Assembly: GCF_000143415.4 (NCBI RefSeq)
Contig: NW_003314345.1
Location: 446,264-510,263, forward strand
Direction: 5' to 3'
Length of the DNA stretch: 64,000 bases
Source of the DNA: Selaginella moellendorffii
Taxonomy: Eukaryota > Streptophyta > Lycopodiopsida > Selaginellales > Selaginellaceae
Positions 55,630-64,000 of this stretch are shown in pieces. The notes below the pieces were generated by a model. It made no database searches and had not been told where the DNA came from. It saw nothing but the letters and a program-made list of their open reading frames with translations. Position numbers and translations under genes: made by a program. Numbering within the stretch: the stretch's first letter is position 1; every line of letters begins with the position of its first letter.

Positions 55630-55735
55630 ATCAATTAAGAGTTTTAAAATATTTAGGGTTAAATATCTTTGGGTTTAAATAATATTGGGTTGGGTGACTT
55701 TTTAGGAAATTTAAATTCAGGAGCTTACATTGCCT
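55630..55735 (+). repeat. Dispersed LTR-end repeat, copy 4
   Basis: CAATTAAGAGTTTTAAAATATTTAGGGTTAAATATCTTTGGGTTTAAATAATATTGGG..AGGAGCTTAC is the same repeat as copy 3 with more A/T. Confidence 0.75.
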
Positions 55736-56376
55736 ATGCTAGGTTTTAGGATCAATATTTAATTAGCATTCTTTCACTCGTCCAAGTGGAATATATTGAA
55801 CACTTAAGCTATATACAAGTGAGACAATAATGGCATGATTTTAACAAGCCAATCTTCGAAAAATTATACATATACAACTTAAGTGTTTTATTCAAAAAAA
55901 TTAAGAACAATTAACACCACTTACAAATCCACTATTATCTCCTTTTAATATTCCTCCAAACCCTAGCCCATCAACTAAAGAACTTGACTACCTTCCATCC
56001 TTTTAAGAGGGGGATGTTATGAGGTTTAAATGTACAACTACAATATTAGTGTTATAAAATTTTGATAGTTATCAAATTGGTTTCAATCTAGACCATTTAC
56101 TCTTGTATATAAATTAAGGTTTTTGGCTAATTCATATACATATTTGTGTATTCTATACACTCATACATATTTAAATATATAATCCAAGCATGCACAATTA
56201 TATATTCCTTACTATAGTCTCTTTAAGTAATTTTTTTTATCAGTAGAAACTTATTAGCTTTTTCTTTTAAAATAAAACTCAAAATACAGCAATTTTTTAT
56301 TTTTTAATTTTGGTGGAGGCATTCAAAAATTTGGGTGACTTATTATTATCACAAACCATTTTATTTTCCAACTTTC
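55736..56376. other. AT-rich spacer before a PPR gene
   Basis: Only AT-rich decayed DNA; no feature recognised. It must contain the promoter of the following PPR gene if that gene is expressed. Confidence 0.4.
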
Positions 56377-58086
56377 ATGCTTACTTTCCTAAGCATTGGG
56401 AGTGGCATCGATCGCAATGCTTGGATTCAGAGCATCGAGACATGCACATCACTCGACTCAGCCAAAGCAATCCAAGATCACATCCACAAGAATCATCTTC
56501 CAGATGTATTCCTCAAGGAGAAGCTTCTCCAAATGTTTGCTAGAATCGGTGGCAGTGGCCTCTCCATCGCCAGAAACATCTTTGATTCCATTCCCAACGA
56601 TTCCAAAGGAAACTATGCTTGGTACTACATCATCTCCGGCTACTGCAAGCACCGCCAGATCAACGCCGCCAAGCAACTCTTCGATCAAAACCCAACTCCA
56701 AATCTCATCCTCCACACAACGCTCCTCTCGAGCTATGCCCGCATGGGGCATCTGGACGAGGCCGAGAGCCTCTTTCGTTCCATGCCAGCGATGGATCTCT
56801 TCTGCTGGGCGTCACTTCTATCAGCGTATACAAACATTTGTCGCGTGGAGGAAGCCAAGCTCGTGTTTGATTCCATGCCAGAGTATGATCTAGTCTGCTG
56901 GAACTCCATGCTTGCTGCATATGCTCAGAATGGGCATCTAGAGAACTCTCGGCAAATCTTCCTCGCCGCGGAAGAACACAACGTCGTCTCGTGGACACTG
57001 CTGCTTGTAGCTCACTGCTACTCCAGGAGCCTCCATCGATCTAAGCACGTCTTTGATTCCATGCCCGAGTGGAGCCTCGTGACCATGAACACCATGCTTG
57101 CCTGCTTCGCCCAGAATGGATCACGCGAGCAAACACTCGCTATGCTCCAGCGATTGCCAGAGCTCGACCTCGTCTCCTCCAACTGCGTCCTCGCCCTGGC
57201 GATCGACCTTGGGCAGGCAAGAGTGATCTTCGATGGGATGCAGCAGCGATCGCTGGTCTCCTGGAACTCGATGCTGTCCGCGCTCGCGAGCGCCAGCCAC
57301 ATCGAGGAAGCGGAGCAAGCATTCCAACACGCGATGCCGGAGCGCGATCTCTTCTCCTGGAACTCCATGATCTCTGCGTATGCCCAGCGAGGCCATCTCG
57401 CCGAGGCGGAGAGATTGTTCTTGGCAGCTCCCGAGCGCGACCAGGTCTCCTGGAACTCCATGCTCGCCGCGTTTAGCAACAATGGCATGCTGGAGGAATC
57501 GCGCTCGCTCTTCGATTACATGCCCGTGAGAAACATCGTAAGCTGGAACTCGATCCTAGCAGCGTATGCCCACTCCGGGCATCTGGATCAAACCCGGCGA
57601 CTCTTCGCTCGCCAGCCCGAGCGAAATCTCGTTTCCTGGGGCACGATCCTCGATGCCCACTGCGCCCACAAGGGCGAATCCCACCGGGCTTTCGATCTCC
57701 TCAAGGAGATGAAGCTCGCGGAGAGCCCCAACGAGGTGTGCTTCGTCGCGATCCTGGTGGCTTGCAGCCAGAGCGGCGCTGTGGAGGACGCGCGATCGCA
57801 TTTCCTGTCCATGCGCATGGACTACGGCCTGGATCCCACCCGGAAGCACTTCTCCTGCCTCATCGACGCGCTGGGGCGATCGGGATTCCTGGCGGCGGCG
57901 GGGGAGCTCGTCACAACCATGCCATTCGCGCCGCGCAATCTCGAGTGGAAGTGCTTCCTCAGCGCGTGCAACAGCCATAGGAGTGTGGATCCCGGCGCTG
58001 GAATCGCGAGCGCAATGCTGGCGCGCTCCGCCGGTAAAGATCCAGCAGCCAGCTACATTCTTGTGGCCAACACGATCGCTCATTAA
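56377..58086 (+). CDS. Pentatricopeptide repeat protein, 569 residues
   Basis: Single-exon PPR. The first in-frame ATG is at 56377 (MLTFLSIGSGIDRNAWIQSI). The N-terminal leader repeat (IETCTSLDSAKAIQDHIHKN) is followed by about eleven 31-residue S-type repeats: LVCWNSMLAAYAQNGHLENS, LFSWNSMISAYAQRGHLAEA, QVSWNSMLAAFSNNGMLEES and others. The array ends in an E1-like region (HFSCLIDALGRSGFLAAAG, NLEWKCFLSACNSH) and stops at SYILVANTIAH, without E2/E+/DYW. One repeat near 57165-57240 is short (ALAIDLGQARVIFDGM). The body is GC-rich although the flanks are extremely AT-rich. Probably organelle RNA processing. Its N-terminus, within the AT-rich part, is the least certain. Confidence 0.88.
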   Translation: MLTFLSIGSGIDRNAWIQSIETCTSLDSAKAIQDHIHKNHLPDVFLKEKLLQMFARIGGSGLSIARNIFDSIPNDSKGNYAWYYIISGYCKHRQINAAKQLFDQNPTPNLILHTTLLSSYARMGHLDEAESLFRSMPAMDLFCWASLLSAYTNICRVEEAKLVFDSMPEYDLVCWNSMLAAYAQNGHLENSRQIFLAAEEHNVVSWTLLLVAHCYSRSLHRSKHVFDSMPEWSLVTMNTMLACFAQNGSREQTLAMLQRLPELDLVSSNCVLALAIDLGQARVIFDGMQQRSLVSWNSMLSALASASHIEEAEQAFQHAMPERDLFSWNSMISAYAQRGHLAEAERLFLAAPERDQVSWNSMLAAFSNNGMLEESRSLFDYMPVRNIVSWNSILAAYAHSGHLDQTRRLFARQPERNLVSWGTILDAHCAHKGESHRAFDLLKEMKLAESPNEVCFVAILVACSQSGAVEDARSHFLSMRMDYGLDPTRKHFSCLIDALGRSGFLAAAGELVTTMPFAPRNLEWKCFLSACNSHRSVDPGAGIASAMLARSAGKDPAASYILVANTIAH

Positions 58087-58094
58087 CCCTGAAA

Positions 58095-58225
58095 AGCTGG
58101 CGCATTGTCAATACCCAAGATCAGAACGATCGAAGGTACCTCTCCATACTTCTTCACTCTAAACGGGCACGTCCACGGGTGGTGGAATTCCTGCATGGAA
58201 TGAGCTCAACCCAGAGATGCATGCT
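58095..58225 (+). pseudogene. Collapsed PPR micro-copy
   Basis: Joins three short pieces of the gene at 61773-63650: AGAACGATCGAAGGTACCTC (61889-61908), TTCACTCTAAACGGGCACGT (near 62023-62042) and GTGGAATTCCTGCATGGAATG (near 63261). Over a kilobase is missing between the second and third pieces. No frame survives. Confidence 0.75.
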
Positions 58226-58639
58226 ACAAAGTGTGAAGCCCGAGCCTGTGCTGGATTCACGAGCTGTACAGCCCAGGAAGGGCTGGCCTAAACGACGAAG
58301 CAGCCTGATCACCTGCTGCAATCTGATCATCAATTGAGGTGCTTACGAGTTGCATCTTCAACTGATTTACGAACAGTCCAAAAATTTTAGCAAAGAGGAC
58401 AAAGTTTAGACGTTGCACAAGTTTTCTCTGAGATCAAGTATCAGGATGGCGTTTCATGGTCTCGGGATATGCAACGTGTGGAGATCGCGTTCTGGCACTC
58501 TTGAAGTTCTTCTCACGCTGCAAGAACAAGGTTGTGAGCCAGATGTGTAGCTGCATAAAGCTCAGCGATCTAGGATAAACAGTGAAGATCAACAGCAAAA
58601 AAGAAAAGACTTGACCAGAGTTCGGAATCAATTCCATCC
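58226..58639. repeat. Duplicated non-coding segment, older copy
   Basis: 58418-58615 (AAGTTTTCTCTGAGATCAAG, TCAGGATGGCGTTTCATGG, CTTGAAGTTCTTCTCACGC, AACAGTGAAGATCAACAG) matches 60978-61185 in the same orientation with small indels. It shows that the whole F-box-like/PPR unit was duplicated. 58226-58400 has nothing recognisable. Confidence 0.8.
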
Positions 58640-58960
58640 CATCAGTTCATGTCAAGTCATGCCACCGCCATGAAACTCCTCGTTAGAGCATGACACAATC
58701 TCCCACTTCTCTCCCCGCCTCTCGTCGACAATCAGTGCCTTGACAATGTCATGTTTTGTGTCTTCGCTCGTCATCAAAAGCCGCTCCCAATCCAGCTGAA
58801 TGCAGCAACCCAGCTCCAACTCGTTGGTATCAGTCTCAAAAACTCGCCAAGAACCCTCCCACAGCTTGTATCTGGCGATCTTGCGGTGGCTCACTTCACC
58901 ATGATCGGCTTCTTGTGGATATTACCATATCTTTCTGGGCATTTTTCGCGCCTGGACCAC
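58640..58960 (-). pseudogene. F-box-associated gene fragment, older copy
   Basis: The minus strand encodes HRKIARYKLWEGSWRVFETD, then LELGCCIQLDWERLLMTSED and VDERRGEKWEIVSCSNEEFH. This is the same as part of 61215-61664 but ends early at NEEFHGGGM and has no N-terminal F-box. Confidence 0.75.
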
Positions 58961-59148
58961 TCGCCCCGAGCTGTGTCGTAAATGTACAATGAATAATGGC
59001 AAGTCGAAGGTAGTTTTGCCATCCTCTGGGCTCTAGAAGGTGGTCATCTGATTCCATTGTTGGTCACTGGTGGCAAAGGAACTCTCACTGGGAGGAGCCC
59101 CTTGAAGTACAAAAGCACAGCAAGCCGGCATCGCTACTGGCAATCTTC
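58961..59148. other. Junk between duplicated blocks
   Basis: No match to the parental unit and no open frame of interest. Confidence 0.3.
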
Positions 59149-60240
59149 ATGTCCTCCGGGAGCGTCTGGAAGCGGCGCCACTTGGTGCGCGGGGAATTCT
59201 CAGTCGGCTTGATGAAGAGGGATCCAGGGAAGACCCGAGGCAGAGGTGAGGGATGCAGCGGTGGAGCAAGCGTAGCGGAATCTGGATCGTCAATATCGCG
59301 GGATGTTGTGGCCTGGAACGCGCTGGTGGGATTGTTTGCACGGGCCGGGATGCTCGAATCGGCGAAGATGAGAAGAGCGGGGGGTGGGATCCGGCGTCCG
59401 GGACGAGCTTGGTGATGGAACTTGCCCAAAAAGGGCATCTTGACGAAGCAAAGTCCCTCTTTGATCGATGCCTCCACAAGAATGTGATTCTCAACACCGC
59501 GATTCTTAGTGCGTTTATCCAGCACAGGTGAATCGATGGCGCCAAGGCTGTTTTTGATTTGATGCCGCAAAGGAATGTAGTCTCGTGGAACGCTCTCGTT
59601 TCTGGATTTGCCAAAGCTGGGAATCTCAAGCATCAGCGATAGCTCTTTGATAGAATGCCGAACTGGGACTCTGGCCTGTACGGCAGTGATCGCAGCCCTT
59701 GGTGACGCGGGGAGGATCGAGGAGGCCGAGATTGTGTACGGCCTCATGGCCTAGCAGAGCGACGTGTCGTGCACCGCTATGTTCCTGGCATATGCCGAGA
59801 ACGGGCATCTGGAGGATGCCGAGCGCATATTCTCAAGGCTAAAGCACAGCAAGGACGTTGTAGTGTGGACGGCAATGCTGGTGGTGTACGTCCAGAAGGG
59901 CTTTGTGGAGTCATCGGAAAGAATCTTTAGGTGCATGCCAACGAGGAATCTTGTGACGTGGAACGCGATGGTTCAGGCATATGCCGAGAATGGGAATCTG
60001 GATCTCGCGGACGCTGCGTTCCACAGGATGCCTGCCACTGACGTGGTGTCATGGAACGCGTTGAGCACGGCATTGGCGATGAACGGCGAGATCGACGCCG
60101 CATGGCACGTTTTCGACTCGGTGAGACCCGAGAATAACCTCCAGTGGGTCATGGGGTGGCTGCCCAGTCGGGGCAGGCCAAGCGACTCTTCGACACGTGT
60201 CCAAAGTGGGACGTTGTCTCATGGACGGCCCTGATCGTCT
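59149..60240 (+). pseudogene. Decayed copy of the 61773-63650 PPR gene
   Basis: From about 59290 to 60237 it is very similar to 62070-63030. Breaks include a deletion in the second repeat near 59370 (the segment of 62150-62160), a TGA after TGCGTTTATCCAGCACAGG near 59529, TAG replacing GAG at 59754-59756, and frame shifts near 59675 and 60150. The upstream 59149-59280 does not match. It is not translatable as one protein. Confidence 0.9.
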
Positions 60241-60960
60241 CGTACGTTAATCAGCCATGCCACATCAGCGAGTAGAAGCTGAACAAAAATCCTGAAGCAA
60301 AACATGAGAACAAACATGAAGGCAACATGAATAAGATAATGTAATTCATATGCACCTGTGAGAAGAAAAAAATTGATAAGGTTCATCTACAGACAAGAAT
60401 TGCTACACTGCCACCAATGTAAACAATAGCAAATCGATAGACAAGAGCAAGAGCAAAATTGTGGGTGAGACTCTCGTTTATGAGGTCAGCCCCTTCGCGT
60501 TTGTTGCCGGCTTACAAATTGCCCTAGCTCACGTTTCCAGCACCTTGTATCCAGCTCTCCTTTCAGCATTTAATCTCTTGCACAACGAGACTTTGGGAGC
60601 ATGGTTGGTACAGGCAGACTTTAGTCAGTAGCTCTCCAGCAATGTCTCAGATTTACATCTTGGATCGGAGCCTGGTAAAGGTATTATAATCTTCATGGAA
60701 ACTCTTAATGTAGTTTCAAGGTAAAATACATGATGCAATTTGTTAAATTGTAAGTTATCTTTTGGTTTTTCTCATTTTTGTTTTCCTTAGACAACATTAA
60801 GATTACAATTACTCCAAATCCTCATATATGAACAAGTTTTCGAGTGTAAATGATAATGTAAGCAACCAAAAAAAAAAACGACTGGAGAGATGATCTATTA
60901 ACTAAACCAATAATTTTTTTTAGTACTTAAAAACAACAAAAGAATTAATGAATCTGATTT
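60241..60960. other. Intergenic, no recognised feature
   Basis: AT-rich, without coding frames or repeats that I could match to the rest of the window. Confidence 0.4.
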
Positions 60961-61190
60961 TCTCTAGTGGACAAAGTGTACAAGTTTTCTTTGAGATCAA
61001 GAATCAGGATGGCATTTCATGGTCTCAGGATATGCAACGTTCTGGCACTCTTGAAGTTCTTCTCACGCTGCAAGAAGGTTGTGAGCCGGATGTGTCACAG
61101 TTTCAGTAGCTGCATAGAGAAGGAAGAAGCTCACCGATCTAGGGAAAACAGTGAAGATCAACAGTAGAAAAGAAAAGACTTAGTAGAAGA
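60961..61190 (+). repeat. Duplicated non-coding segment, younger copy
   Basis: Matches 58418-58615; see that entry. Contains a short open frame (FSLRSRIRMAFHGLRICNVL) that has no known family. Confidence 0.8.
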
Positions 61191-61214
61191 ACCAAGCAAG
61201 TTCTTGAGCACCCC

Positions 61215-61664
61215 TTATGGCACATCGACCTCTGACCAGCGCTTGGAATCAAGTCCATGGTGCTTAATACTCGAACCCTTCACCACCCATATACTATCCT
61301 TCCCATCACTGCATGTCAAGTCATGCCACAGCCACGGATCATGAAACTCCTCGTTAGAGCATGACACAATCTCCCACTTCTCTCCCCGCCTCTCATTAAC
61401 AATCAGTGTCCTGACAATGTCATGTTTTATGTCTTCGCTCATCCTCAAAAGCCACTCCCGATCCAGCTGAATGTAGCAACTCAGCTCCAACTTGGTATCA
61501 GCCTCAAAAACTCGCCAAGAACCCTCCCACAATTTGTATCTTGCAATCTTGCAGTGGCTTGTGCAAAACACTTGCATTTCACCATGATTGCATAGAAGGC
61601 CTTGCCTGGCACAAATCAATTGCAGACACCTTGAAAAAGACAAGCTCCAGCGCCGCACTAGCAA
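61215..61664 (-). pseudogene. F-box-associated (kelch-like) C-terminal gene fragment
   Basis: The minus frame of about 149 codons has no ATG at its beginning. It encodes FSRCLQLICARQGLLCNHGE, KIARYKLWEGSWRVFEADTK, WEIVSCSNEEFHDPWLWHDL and DSKRWSEVDVP, then TAA. Blade-like WEG..WRVFE and KW.IVS..NEEF motifs resemble beta-propeller F-box proteins that are multicopy in Selaginella. The missing F-box and lack of a start suggest a 5'-truncated copy. It lies head-to-head with the PPR at 61773. Confidence 0.65.
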
Positions 61665-61683
61665 TCCTTTGCCGCATCCTGCA

Positions 61684-61696
61684 AAACCCTAAACCC
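61684..61696 (+). promoter_or_regulatory. Telo-box before the PPR gene
   Basis: AAACCCTAAACCC, a double telo-box word, 77 bp before the ATG at 61773. Confidence 0.5.
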
Positions 61697-61772
61697 ACGG
61701 GCTAGAGCTCTAGAAAAAGAGCGGGCTTTTTTGAAGAATGGTGTGTTCTTGAGAGCGCGATATTCGGCATGG

Positions 61773-63650
61773 ATGAGAGGGCGCATTGAAAGTCTTGTCC
61801 GTTTCATTCGAAGCTGTGGAGAATCCAGAGATTTACTCGCTGCCAAGAACCTCCATGCCCGCATTGCCAACACCCCAGATCTGCACGAGAACGATCGAAG
61901 GTACCTCTCCAATCTCCTTGTCCAGATGTATGGCAAGTGTGGCGATGTCGACCAAGCACGCCGTGTGTTTGAGACGATCCAGCCCAAGAACACATTCTCG
62001 TGGAGCATCATGATGGGCGCCTTCACTCTAAACGGGCACGTCCACGACGCCAAAGCCGTGTTTGATGCAATGCCATCGCGGGATGTTGTGGCTTGGAACG
62101 CGCTGGTGGGATTGTTTGCACGGGCGGGGATGCTGGAATCGGCGAAGATGGTCTTCGACAAGAGCCCGGGGTGGGATCCGGCGTCCTGGACGAGCTTGGT
62201 GATGGAACTTGCCCAAAAGGGGCATCTTGACGAAGCAAAGTCCCTCTTTGATCGATGCCTCCTCAAAGATGTGATCCTCAACACCGCGATGCTCACTGCG
62301 TTTCTCCAGCACAGGCGAATAGATGGCGCCAAGGCTGTGTTTGATTTGATGCCGCAAAGAAACGTAGTCTCGTGGAACGCTCTCGTTTCTGGATTTGCCA
62401 AAGCCGGGAATCTCAAGCAACTGCGAGAGCTCTTTGATAGAATGCCGCACTGGGACTCTGTGGCCTGTACGGCAGTGATCGCAGCCCTTGGTGACGCGGG
62501 GAGGATTGAGGAGGCCGAGCTTGTGTACGGCCTCATGGCCGAGCAGAGCGACGTGTCGTGCACCGCCATGTTCCTGGCATATGCCGAGAACGGGCATCTG
62601 GAGGATGCCGAGCGCATATTCTCGGGGCTGAAGCACAGCAAGGACGTTGTGGTGTGGACCGCAATGCTGGTGGTGTACGGCCAAAAGGGTTTTGTGGAGT
62701 CATCAGAAAGAATCTTTAGATGCATGCCAATGAGGAATCTTGTGACGTGGAACGCGATGGTTCAGGCGTATGCCGAGAATGGGAATCTGGATCTGGCGCA
62801 CGCTGCGTTCCACAGGATGCCTGCCACTGACGTGGTGTCATGGAACGCGTTGAGCACGGCATTGGCGATGAACGGCGAGATCGACGCCGCGTGGCACGTT
62901 TTCGACTCGGTGAGGCCTGAGAAAAACCTCCAGTCGTGGAATGGGGTCATGGTGGTGGCTGCCCAGTCGGGGCAGGCCAAGCGGCTCTTCGACACGTGTC
63001 CAAAGTGGGACGTTGTCTCGTGGACGGCCCTGATCGCCTCGTACGGGCAGCACGGATCCCTAGCCGAGGCCGAGTCGGTGTTCGAATCCGCGTGTGCCCA
63101 TCTCGACCCCGCTTGCTGGAACGCTATGATTGTAATTTTTGTCCAAAATGGCCACCTGGCCAAAGCCAGGGGCTTGTTTGAGAGAATGGCCACCCGGGAT
63201 TCTATAACCTGGAACGCCATGGTGTCGGCTCACGCACAGAATGGCCACCTTGACGTGGCAGTGGAATTCCTGCACGGAATGTGCCTTGAGGGGAGGAAGC
63301 TCAATCCGGAATCTTTTAGATGCATTCTCGTTGCGTGTAGCTACGGTGGTAACGTGGGTGAAGCATGGAAGTACTTTGTGTCACTGAGGGGTGACCATGC
63401 CATAAACCCGTCCAAGGACCATTACTGTTGCATGGTTGATACTTTGGGACGAGCTGGGAGGCTGTGTGAGGCGCAAGAGCTTATTTGTGCCATGCCTTAC
63501 ATTGCTGATGTGGAGTGGGCATCTTTGCTTGCCTCTTGTGCTACTTACAAGGATGACTATCGAGCCAAACAAGCAGCCAACGTTCTTTTCAAGCTCCAGC
63601 CAGAAATCTCGGCGCCTTATGTCACATTATCAAATGTTTATTGTGGGTGA
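61773..63650 (+). CDS. Pentatricopeptide repeat protein, 625 residues
   Basis: Single-exon PPR. The first ATG of the frame is at 61773 (MRGRIESLVRFIRSCGESRD), followed by the usual leader motif (AKNLHARIANT, YLSNLLVQMYGKCGDVDQA). About fourteen S-type repeats follow, such as VVAWNALVGLFARAGMLESA, LVTWNAMVQAYAENGNLDLA and SITWNAMVSAHAQNGHLDVA. A last L/P-like repeat (LNPESFRCILVACSYGGNVG) leads to the C-terminal E1-like region (HYCCMVDTLGRAGRLCEAQE, VEWASLLASCATY), and the protein stops at PYVTLSNVYCG. The stop falls inside the normal E1/E2 motif, so the protein lacks E+/DYW, as do the two other intact PPRs here. Probably an organelle RNA-binding factor. The decayed copy at 59149-60240 is its paralog. 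Confidence 0.92.
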   Translation: MRGRIESLVRFIRSCGESRDLLAAKNLHARIANTPDLHENDRRYLSNLLVQMYGKCGDVDQARRVFETIQPKNTFSWSIMMGAFTLNGHVHDAKAVFDAMPSRDVVAWNALVGLFARAGMLESAKMVFDKSPGWDPASWTSLVMELAQKGHLDEAKSLFDRCLLKDVILNTAMLTAFLQHRRIDGAKAVFDLMPQRNVVSWNALVSGFAKAGNLKQLRELFDRMPHWDSVACTAVIAALGDAGRIEEAELVYGLMAEQSDVSCTAMFLAYAENGHLEDAERIFSGLKHSKDVVVWTAMLVVYGQKGFVESSERIFRCMPMRNLVTWNAMVQAYAENGNLDLAHAAFHRMPATDVVSWNALSTALAMNGEIDAAWHVFDSVRPEKNLQSWNGVMVVAAQSGQAKRLFDTCPKWDVVSWTALIASYGQHGSLAEAESVFESACAHLDPACWNAMIVIFVQNGHLAKARGLFERMATRDSITWNAMVSAHAQNGHLDVAVEFLHGMCLEGRKLNPESFRCILVACSYGGNVGEAWKYFVSLRGDHAINPSKDHYCCMVDTLGRAGRLCEAQELICAMPYIADVEWASLLASCATYKDDYRAKQAANVLFKLQPEISAPYVTLSNVYCG

Positions 63651-64000
63651 TTCAATGTCATACATAGTTACGCTAAGTGTACTTCAGACTCAATCCATCC
63701 AAAACCTGCTGTGCAAATGCCATGCAGCACATTCTAAGTACCTCCTCCATTCATCGCCTCCAAGCTCAAGTGTCTACCAGACATCTCTCTTCAGCTCTTC
63801 CATTAGCTTGGACCTAGATCTTTAGCAGTCAAATCCACCATGCTCAGTGGTACTCGTCTCTCAAGTAGTAAGTTCCCACCATTCTTGTATTTTGTGTGAG
63901 GATTGTCTCAGAAGTTCTTCTCGTTAAAAATCTGTGCCATTGGCTAATTTCTCCTGCAAAGTCTTGAGATTGTGGTTAGCAATCCCAATAATCTCCTGAG
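63651..64000. other. Right edge, 3' flank of the PPR gene
   Basis: No gene supported. The PPR frame's 3' UTR and unassigned sequence continue to the window end. Confidence 0.4.

Noticed and set aside
61658-62725. 355-codon minus-strand open frame opposite the PPR gene, also 28785-29207, 30597-31568 and 15615-16316 opposite other genes
   Set aside because: Mirror frames of strong coding sequences with GC-rich third positions; no family resemblance and composition typical of antisense shadows.

Overview
The window looks like nuclear DNA from a land plant, most likely the lycophyte Selaginella moellendorffii or a close relative. The reasons are: plant-only gene families (phytocalpain DEK1, PHT1, SDP6, LAZ1, plant ELL); very short GT-AG introns, mostly about 45-90 bp; several intron-poor PPR genes built almost only from 31-residue S-type repeats; and an assembly gap of N. 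The species call is inference.

Region by region. (1) 1-18,300 is a compact gene array in mostly alternating orientation: PRMT5 (+), a GH5 beta-glucosidase with a fascin-like insert (-), an ELL-type transcription elongation factor (+), a LAZ1/DUF300 membrane protein (-), an unrecognised nuclear protein (+), a PHT1 phosphate transporter (+) and an SDS22-like LRR protein (-). Neighbours are convergent with 99-260 bp between stops, or divergent with 295-447 bp between starts. (2) 18,900-24,800 is a mosaic of gene fragments around one intact PPR gene (22432-24489): decayed PPR copies, a piece of an F-box-associated gene and a piece of the nearby SDP6 gene. (3) 24,800-27,600 is non-coding with a pair of inverted LTR-like arms. 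(4) 27,652-40,773 holds mitochondrial glycerol-3-phosphate dehydrogenase SDP6 (-), a 429-residue protein that may resemble insecticidal pore-formers (-), and the very large calpain DEK1 (-), which is interrupted by a 241-base gap. (5) 41,600-56,330 is a transposon desert. It contains a young, complete, non-autonomous LTR retrotransposon (44296-52057) with a perfect 5-bp target duplication. That element sits inside an older, decayed LTR of its own family and is surrounded by AT-rich Ty3/gypsy remains. (6) 56,377-63,650 holds two intact PPR genes; between them lies a decayed duplicate of the second one together with its F-box-like neighbour.

Functionally the array mixes housekeeping and regulatory genes: chromatin/RNA methylation (PRMT5), Pol II elongation (ELL), phosphate uptake (PHT1, with a P1BS phosphate-starvation site upstream), glycerol catabolism (SDP6), epidermal and cell-layer development (DEK1), and organelle RNA processing (PPRs). 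No operon-like organisation is expected. All calls come from reading the sequence and remembered family features; no database search was run.
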